64,000 bases of DNA from Melioribacteraceae bacterium (GTDB lineage Bacteria > Bacteroidota > Ignavibacteria > Ignavibacteriales > Melioribacteraceae), in the NCBI GenBank assembly GCA_022181065.1, contig BQMY01000082.1, positions 31,880-95,879 on the forward strand, written 5' to 3'. Position 1 is the stretch's first letter. Each line of letters begins with the position of its first letter. The notes under the pieces were generated by a model that saw nothing but the letters and a program-made list of their open reading frames with translations, was not told the DNA's origin and did not search any database. Both the position numbers and the translations under genes were made by a program. Of this stretch, positions 58,515 through 64,000 are shown one piece after another.

Positions 58515-59978
58515 ATGATAAATCTGGATACCGGAATTATAGTCTCTTTCTTTCTCTATCTCTCTTTAATGCTTTTTATAGGTGTTTATTATTACAGGCG
58601 AACTAAAAATCTCTCGGATTATATTCTCGGAGGCAGGGGGCTGGGCGCGTGGGTCACATCTTTATCTGCACAAGCTTCTGATATGAGCGGTTGGCTTCTC
58701 CTTGGTTTGCCCGGTTATGTGTACCTCGCGGGCTATGAAGCATTTTGGCTGACTATCGGACTTGCAGTTGGAACCTACATAAACTGGAAGTTTGTGGCGG
58801 CAAAGTTGCGGGACATGTCGGAAGCGGCGGATAACTCCATCACACTCCCGGATTATTTTGAAAGCAGATTTGAAGATAAATCAAAGTTATTACGTGTAAT
58901 CTCTGCGGTTTTCATTCTGCTCTTTTTTCTCATCTACACTTCATCAGGGTTTGTCGCGGGTGCGAAGTTATTCTCAACTGTATTCGGGCTTTCATACTAT
59001 ACCGCGCTTTTTGTAGGAGTGCTCGTTATTATCGGGTACACATTTATGGGCGGATTTATGGCCGTAAGCATGACCGATTTTTTTCAGGGGATATTGATGT
59101 TTATTGCCGTACTTCTTGTCCCTGTGCTTGCTCTGGAAGCTGTTGGGGGACCATCCGGGATGGTTGAAAAGGTTGGGGCAGTGAACGAAAATCTTCTTTC
59201 GCCACTCACTACTGCTGATGGCTCTTCAATTACACTAATCTCAACGTTGTCGTTGCTGGCCTGGGGACTAGGATATTATGGTCAACCCCATATTCTGGCA
59301 AGATTCATGGCAATAAAATCATCATCATTAATAAACAAATCAAGAAAAATAGCTATGACGTGGGTTGTTATAAGTCTGGCAGCCTCAATGATGGTAGGTA
59401 TTATAGGATTGGCATATTACGGGAATATCCTGGAAGGGGCGGAAAGTGAGAAGGTTTTTATATTGCTGGTGAATGATTTGTTTCCGTCACTTCTTGCCGG
59501 AATATTTTTATCCGCGATACTCGCTGCCGTTATGAGCACAGCCGATTCACAATTATTGGTCGCGTCATCGGCGATATCGGAGGATTTTTATAAGGTATTA
59601 ATAAGAAAGAACGCTTCGGAAAAAGAGCTGGTGCTTGTAAGTAGAATTGCTGTGATTGTCGTTGCCGCTATTGCTTTGGTGATTGCTATGGATCCCGAGA
59701 GCAGTGTCCTTGAACTGGTCGCATATGCCTGGGCAGGATTCGGGGCAGCTTTCGGTCCATTGATATTATTTTCAATTTACTGGAAGGGGATGACAAGAAA
59801 CGGAGCTTTAGCCGGACTTATTACCGGCGGACTAACAGTAATCATCTGGAAAAATATTTCCGGTGGAATATTTGAATTATACGAACTTTTACCCGGTTTT
59901 CTTTTTGCGTCTTTCGTGATATATATTGTATCAAAGATGGGCACAAAACCGGAATATAAAATACTGGATGAGATGTAA
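58515..59978 (+). CDS. Sodium/solute symporter, proline type (PutP-like)
   Basis: The 487-residue protein belongs to the sodium:solute symporter (SSS) family, with about 13 membrane helices. The segment GGRGLGAWVTSLSAQASDMSG near 39-59 and the sodium-site serines in LSAILAAVMSTADSQLLVAS near 334 match PutP, the sodium/proline symporter. The conserved FMGGFMAVSMTDFFQG near 177-192 is also typical. Substrate proline is likely but not certain. No put catabolic gene is beside it. It begins behind a terminator, so it should have its own promoter. Confidence 0.9.
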   Translation: MINLDTGIIVSFFLYLSLMLFIGVYYYRRTKNLSDYILGGRGLGAWVTSLSAQASDMSGWLLLGLPGYVYLAGYEAFWLTIGLAVGTYINWKFVAAKLRDMSEAADNSITLPDYFESRFEDKSKLLRVISAVFILLFFLIYTSSGFVAGAKLFSTVFGLSYYTALFVGVLVIIGYTFMGGFMAVSMTDFFQGILMFIAVLLVPVLALEAVGGPSGMVEKVGAVNENLLSPLTTADGSSITLISTLSLLAWGLGYYGQPHILARFMAIKSSSLINKSRKIAMTWVVISLAASMMVGIIGLAYYGNILEGAESEKVFILLVNDLFPSLLAGIFLSAILAAVMSTADSQLLVASSAISEDFYKVLIRKNASEKELVLVSRIAVIVVAAIALVIAMDPESSVLELVAYAWAGFGAAFGPLILFSIYWKGMTRNGALAGLITGGLTVIIWKNISGGIFELYELLPGFLFASFVIYIVSKMGTKPEYKILDEM

Positions 59979-60020
59979 ATGGTATAAACTTAAAAAATTT
60001 AATAAATACCAAAAAAGTGA

Positions 60021-60052
60021 CCTGTATTCTGAAACTAAAATTTTTATACTTG
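60021..60052 (+). promoter_or_regulatory. Possible promoter of the secreted multidomain gene
   Basis: CCTG (60021-60024) and TATACTTG (60045-60052) are separated by 20 bases and match TTTG-N20-TAnnTTTG with few differences. Transcription would begin near 60059, about 32 bases before the ATG at 60091. GGAGGG at 60082-60087 is the ribosome binding site. Confidence 0.4.
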
Positions 60053-60090
60053 TGTTAGGCGATCATAACCCTTAAAAATATGGAGGGAAA

Positions 60091-63000
60091 ATGGGTCGAT
60101 TCAACAAGTTATTTTTGTTTTTTCTAATTGTAGTACTGAGCGCCCCCCAGTTTGCTCAGAGTATTTCGACAGCCCCCCGCTTCGAACTCAATGAGAACCC
60201 GACCTATCCTTCAGAGAGAGGAACATTTTTACTTGGTTATGACGGTGAACCGGCTACAGCAGTTGGTTTATCGGGCGGTGGAGAATTTACTGCCGCAGCC
60301 AGATATCCTGCTGATATGTTAAGTCAGCTTCAAGGATACGAACTATTTGAAGTTCTTGTGTTCATTTATGAAACACCTCAGTCAGCCACACTGAAAATTT
60401 ACAGTGGAGGTACAGCATCAAATCCCGGAGAATTAATCCGAAGCCAGGATATAGAATTCTTCACTCTTGTTCCGGGTGAATGGAATACTATATATCTCGA
60501 TGAACCGGTAGTTGTTGGTTCTGAGGATATCTGGGCAGGAGTTGAACTCAATTCGGATAATGATTTTTTCCCGATTGGAGTGGATGCCGGACCGGCTAAT
60601 CCTGATGGCGGATGGACGTTTTTTGCAGATACATGGACGAGATTGATCGATTTTGGAATTGAGGGTAACTTCAATATTAAAATTGGTATTAGTGATAATC
60701 CGGGTGGTAATATTGTTTATCCTTCTAACCCTGATCCTGCGAACAACGCTGTTAATGTGCCATATCCCGAGTATGATCTGTCATGGATCAACCCGGTTAA
60801 TATTTCGGCGACAAGGCTATATTTCAGTGAAGATTTCATCTCTGTTCTCAATAACGATCCATCAGCCATAGTTGCCGATGGCTTCAACCAAAATTTTGTG
60901 TTCGATAACTATTCCACGAACTCATTGAATCCTAATACTACTTATTATTGGAAAGTTTCAGTATTAACAGATAACGGACAGATAGTTAGTGGAATAAATT
61001 GGAGTTTCACCACACTAAACGAAATTCCACCCGATTCAACTTTAGCTTTTTTACAGCTGATTCATGATGCTGCGGACCCGGCGCTTGGAATGGTAGATAT
61101 TTATTTTGATGGTCAACTTGCAGCAGAGGATGTGAGTTTCAGGCAGGCATCTCCTGTTCTTCCTGTACCAGGAAATCAGGTTATGAATATTGCTATTGCT
61201 CCACCCAACACAGGATTCAATTCCGCGCTCATTAGCAAAGATGTGTTTCTTGCGGGTGATATGATCTATACAGCAATTGCCTCCGGAGTTGCCGATCCAT
61301 CGATGTTTAATCCCAACCCTGATGGTAAAGATATCAGCGCTGACCTTTATATAAGTCAAAATCCTGTTGGAGCAAATACCTTCGGGTTAATAAAAATTCA
61401 GGCATTTCATGGTGTAACAGACGCGCCAACGGTATCTCTTACACCTGCAAGTTTTGAGTTTAATATAGAGAATATTAGCTACAGCGATTTTTCATTGAAT
61501 AATTATGCTACTTCTTCCTTGACAGAAATCAATGTTATTCCGGCAGGTAGCGGTCAATCGCTCGTTAGCTATGATTTGGACCTTACACCCTACAGTAATG
61601 AACTGGTTACCTTGTTTGCGTCAGGATTCCTGAATCCATTAGGCCCAAATAATCCATCCTTTGGATTATTTCTTGTTGATGAAACCGGCAACGTTATCGA
61701 ACTTCCACCTGTAAATCAGCAGAATGTAACCGCAAAGGTACAGCTTATACACAATGCGCCGGATGTTGAACTGCAAACAGTAAAAGTATGGGTTAACGGA
61801 CAGGTAATTCTGCCTGAATTCAGTTTCAAGAACGCTACACCTTACGTTGAATTGCCAGCATTGGATTCACTCGTTGTGGGTATCGGGTTTCCGTTTGATA
61901 ATCAGCCAATCGTAAACTACCCGTTATTACTACAGCCTGATCAGAATTATGTAGCCATCGTCAATGGTGTTTACAGCTTGAATGATTATCAGCCAAACCC
62001 AAACAATATCCCAATCGGGTTGAGTGTAAGTGTTACGCAAAATCCTGAGTTGGGATCAATTCCCGGAATAACCAGACTATTTGTAAATCATGGCGCGACC
62101 GATGCTCCCGGTGTTGATGTGATCGCAAGGGATTCGGTTCAACTCGTTGACGATTTATTCTATAGTCAGTCCACCGGTTATTTGATGGTTCCATCACAGG
62201 ATTATATATTAGATATAACTCCTTCAAATGATAATTCCACGATTGTCGCATCTTACAACGCGCCTTTATCCGCGCTTGAAGGTACGTCTGCAGTTGTTTT
62301 TGCGTCAGGATTTTTAGATCCTGCGTCAAACCAGAACGGAGAGGCATTCGGTTTATTTGTTGCATTGCCTTCCGGCGAAGTTATTGAATTACCGGCGGCA
62401 GCGGGTTCAGATGAGCTAATTGTCTCTATACCCGAAGTTAATTTCAATTATAATGTAAATAATACAACGGTCGAAATTCCCGTTAATGTTACTGATGTTA
62501 CCGGTGAAGGGATCATCGCTTATCAGTTTAGTGTTGCTTACAACAGTGAATTACTGACAGCTACAGGTATTGAAACCTCCGGAACATTATCGGGAAACAA
62601 CTGGACGGTATTCGAAAATATTAAGGAACCGGGAATTATTACTGTTGGAGCTTTTGGAACAGGTGAGCTTGCCGGTAGCGGTGAATTACTGAAACTGAAA
62701 TTTGACGTTAATGGTATTGAGGGTTCCTCATTTTTAGGTTTCTCTGAATTTACTTTTAACTCCGGTGATCCCGAGCCAATGTTGCTTGGCGGTTCTGTCA
62801 ATATTTCACTCGGTCTTTGTGGTGATGCCAACGAAGATGGTGAACTCTTCGTGGAAGATGCCGCGTTAGCCGCTCAGCATGCAATAGGACTAATAACTTT
62901 AACTCCCGGTGGTGAACAAAACGCGGATGTAGATTATTCTGGTGGTGTTACCGCTTTCGACGCAGCTCTTATATTACGCGAGGTTGTTGGATTGCCATTA

Positions 63001-63708
63001 CCTGTAATAACTTGTTTCGGCAATGATACTGCCAGTGTGAATGATTCACCACAAAGTGGTATGATTTTAGCGTTTGAACCTTTTGAATATAATGACCTTG
63101 GTGATGAAATGGAAGTAAGTTACAGACTTACAGGCATGAATCAGGATGACATATATTCATTCCAGTTTGAAATGTCAGGATTAAACAGTGACGCGTCTGT
63201 TACTCTTCTTGATCTTGATTCTGATTACCTTACCTTTTATAACAGAGAAGATGAATCTTACAGATCAGCCATCCTTAATGTGGAAGGTATTACAGGTTCA
63301 GCAATTGGATTCAAGTTAAGGATGAACAAAGATAATCCGGTAGAAGATTTGAGTCTGTTTAATATATTCGCAAATAATCAAAAAGCGCAGGATCTTGTAA
63401 TCACAAGCGTTGATGATAATCTGTCTGTAACAGACTTCAATTTGGTGGGAGCATATCCTAACCCGTTCAATCCATCAACCAATGTAGTATTTGAAATTCC
63501 GGAAAGAGCTGTGGTTACACTTGAAGTATATGATATCCTTGGTCGTAAGATAAAAACATTGTTTGATGGAGATGCTGCTGCTGGCAGACTTGAAGTTAAA
63601 TGGAATGGTGATAATGAATTTGGTAATACGGTTGCCACGGGTAATTATATCGTACTTATGCGAAGCGGCGAATTTATGAAGTCAGTTAAGGTCAATTTAC
63701 TCAAGTAA
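60091..63708 (+). CDS. Secreted multidomain protein: DUF4397-like repeats, cohesin-like, dockerin-like and type IX sorting domains
   Basis: A signal peptide (LFLFFLIVVLSAPQFAQS) starts this 1205-residue protein. A jelly-roll-like region spans about 45-205, then a fibronectin-like region 210-310. Four DUF4397-like segments begin near 319 (LQLIHDAADP), 433 (IQAFHGVTDAP), 547 (VQLIHNAPDVE) and 660 (LFVNHGATDAPG). A cohesin-like domain spans about 776-905 (EIPVNVTDVTGEGIIAYQFS). A dockerin-like pair of calcium repeats spans 908-975 (DANEDGELFVEDAALAAQHA and DVDYSGGVTAFDAALILREV). The end, from about 1117 (YPNPFNPSTN; YDILGRKIKTL), is the type IX C-terminal sorting domain. It is therefore exported and anchored or released at the cell surface. 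Its ligand is unknown. Confidence 0.85.
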   Translation: MGRFNKLFLFFLIVVLSAPQFAQSISTAPRFELNENPTYPSERGTFLLGYDGEPATAVGLSGGGEFTAAARYPADMLSQLQGYELFEVLVFIYETPQSATLKIYSGGTASNPGELIRSQDIEFFTLVPGEWNTIYLDEPVVVGSEDIWAGVELNSDNDFFPIGVDAGPANPDGGWTFFADTWTRLIDFGIEGNFNIKIGISDNPGGNIVYPSNPDPANNAVNVPYPEYDLSWINPVNISATRLYFSEDFISVLNNDPSAIVADGFNQNFVFDNYSTNSLNPNTTYYWKVSVLTDNGQIVSGINWSFTTLNEIPPDSTLAFLQLIHDAADPALGMVDIYFDGQLAAEDVSFRQASPVLPVPGNQVMNIAIAPPNTGFNSALISKDVFLAGDMIYTAIASGVADPSMFNPNPDGKDISADLYISQNPVGANTFGLIKIQAFHGVTDAPTVSLTPASFEFNIENISYSDFSLNNYATSSLTEINVIPAGSGQSLVSYDLDLTPYSNELVTLFASGFLNPLGPNNPSFGLFLVDETGNVIELPPVNQQNVTAKVQLIHNAPDVELQTVKVWVNGQVILPEFSFKNATPYVELPALDSLVVGIGFPFDNQPIVNYPLLLQPDQNYVAIVNGVYSLNDYQPNPNNIPIGLSVSVTQNPELGSIPGITRLFVNHGATDAPGVDVIARDSVQLVDDLFYSQSTGYLMVPSQDYILDITPSNDNSTIVASYNAPLSALEGTSAVVFASGFLDPASNQNGEAFGLFVALPSGEVIELPAAAGSDELIVSIPEVNFNYNVNNTTVEIPVNVTDVTGEGIIAYQFSVAYNSELLTATGIETSGTLSGNNWTVFENIKEPGIITVGAFGTGELAGSGELLKLKFDVNGIEGSSFLGFSEFTFNSGDPEPMLLGGSVNISLGLCGDANEDGELFVEDAALAAQHAIGLITLTPGGEQNADVDYSGGVTAFDAALILREVVGLPLPVITCFGNDTASVNDSPQSGMILAFEPFEYNDLGDEMEVSYRLTGMNQDDIYSFQFEMSGLNSDASVTLLDLDSDYLTFYNREDESYRSAILNVEGITGSAIGFKLRMNKDNPVEDLSLFNIFANNQKAQDLVITSVDDNLSVTDFNLVGAYPNPFNPSTNVVFEIPERAVVTLEVYDILGRKIKTLFDGDAAAGRLEVKWNGDNEFGNTVATGNYIVLMRSGEFMKSVKVNLLK

Positions 63709-63729
63709 TTAAATCATCTTATCTAATTT

Positions 63730-63754
63730 GAAACATCCCGCTTCGGGAGGTTTC
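63730..63754 (+). terminator. Hairpin after the secreted-protein gene
   Basis: GAAACATCCCG (63730-63740) pairs with CGGGAGGTTTC (63744-63754), ten of eleven positions matched with a 3-base loop. It has no T-run, so it may be a terminator or the first unit of the palindrome-rich stretch that follows. Confidence 0.5.
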
Positions 63755-63786
63755 AGACTGTTTACAAAGTCATGTCGATACAAAGC

Positions 63787-63989
63787 CCTCCTTCGAAGGA
63801 GGTGGATTCCGACGTAAGTCGGAAGACGGAGGATGAGTTCTTACTTTTTTTTGCAACTTTTGGTCATCCCCCATCACAAAATCCGCCCGAGGCGGAGTGA
63901 TTTCCCCCTTCAAAAGGGGGACGTGAAAATCAACGACCAGGTGTATAGTCCTGAAATAGGTTGACTGAAAAAGGATAAAAAAGTCAACC
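63787..63989. repeat. Cluster of short palindromes (REP-like), no gene
   Basis: This stretch holds at least five inverted repeats: the 16-base palindrome CCTCCTTCGAAGGAGG at 63787-63802; TTCCGAC/GTCGGAA at 63807-63824; TCCGCC/GGCGGA at 63882-63896; CCCCCTT/AAGGGGG at 63904-63920; and GGTTGACT/AGTCAACC at 63959-63989. Such arrays behave like repetitive extragenic palindromes or the edge of a small mobile element. Only one copy of each is in the window, so repetition elsewhere in the genome is assumed, not seen. An open reading frame of 73 codons across it on the minus strand is judged spurious. Confidence 0.6.
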
Positions 63990-64000
63990 AAAACAAGGAT

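Noticed and set aside
63770..63991. Minus-strand open frame of 73 codons at the window end
   Set aside because: It runs through several perfect palindromes and has no binding site or protein-like composition; the palindromes explain the sequence.

Overview
The window is AT-rich bacterial chromosome whose gene content points to the Ignavibacteria (Ignavibacteriota, in the Bacteroidota/Chlorobi group). The reasons are a short Bacteroidota-style primary sigma factor of 284 residues, a secreted protein ending in a type IX secretion C-terminal domain with the motif YPNPFNPSTN, a multi-PAS hybrid histidine kinase, and several promoter-like elements of the TTG-N20-TAnnTTTG kind. This placement is inference; no 16S gene is present.

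Layout. 1-4262: the start of an anti-sigma gene and its ECF sigma factor (minus strand), alaS, then yajQ with a small CxxC protein (minus). 4465-13350: a tightly packed plus-strand run of truA, an SDR reductase, an SRPBCC protein, a DUF2231 membrane protein, an outer-membrane-like protein, an enoyl-CoA hydratase, a 1360-residue hybrid kinase and a membrane-anchored protein of unknown role; a minus-strand NAD(P)-binding gene abuts it. 14304-45504: about 31 kb of information-processing genes on one strand: tRNA-Tyr/Gly/Thr, rpmG, tRNA-Trp, secE-nusG-rplKAJL-rpoBC, rpsL-rpsG-fusA-tuf, then the S10, spc and alpha operons joined end to end through rpoA and rplQ. A tRNA-Gln gene sits inside the spc part between rplR and rpsE. 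45505-55931: engB, a GAF/degenerate-GGDEF membrane protein, deoB, an unknown gene, a PIN-domain gene, two tandem EutN/CcmL-type microcompartment vertex genes, rpoD, an NlpC/P60 lipoprotein, fumC, a small unknown gene and transketolase. 56103-63708: a minus-strand lipoprotein, a small unknown gene, hemH, a PutP-type sodium symporter and a 1205-residue secreted protein carrying DUF4397-like, cohesin-like, dockerin-like and type IX sorting domains. 63709-64000 is packed with short perfect palindromes and has no credible gene.

Most of the window is ordinary housekeeping sequence. The best candidates for something less well described are the orphan pair of microcompartment vertex genes with an unknown gene and a PIN gene between deoB and rpoD, the secreted protein that joins cohesin-like and dockerin-like modules in one chain, the tRNA-Gln embedded in the ribosomal operon, the acidic tail on L17, and the frequent use of TTG start codons behind good ribosome binding sites in highly expressed genes. 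No CRISPR array, intact insertion sequence, prophage or riboswitch was recognised.
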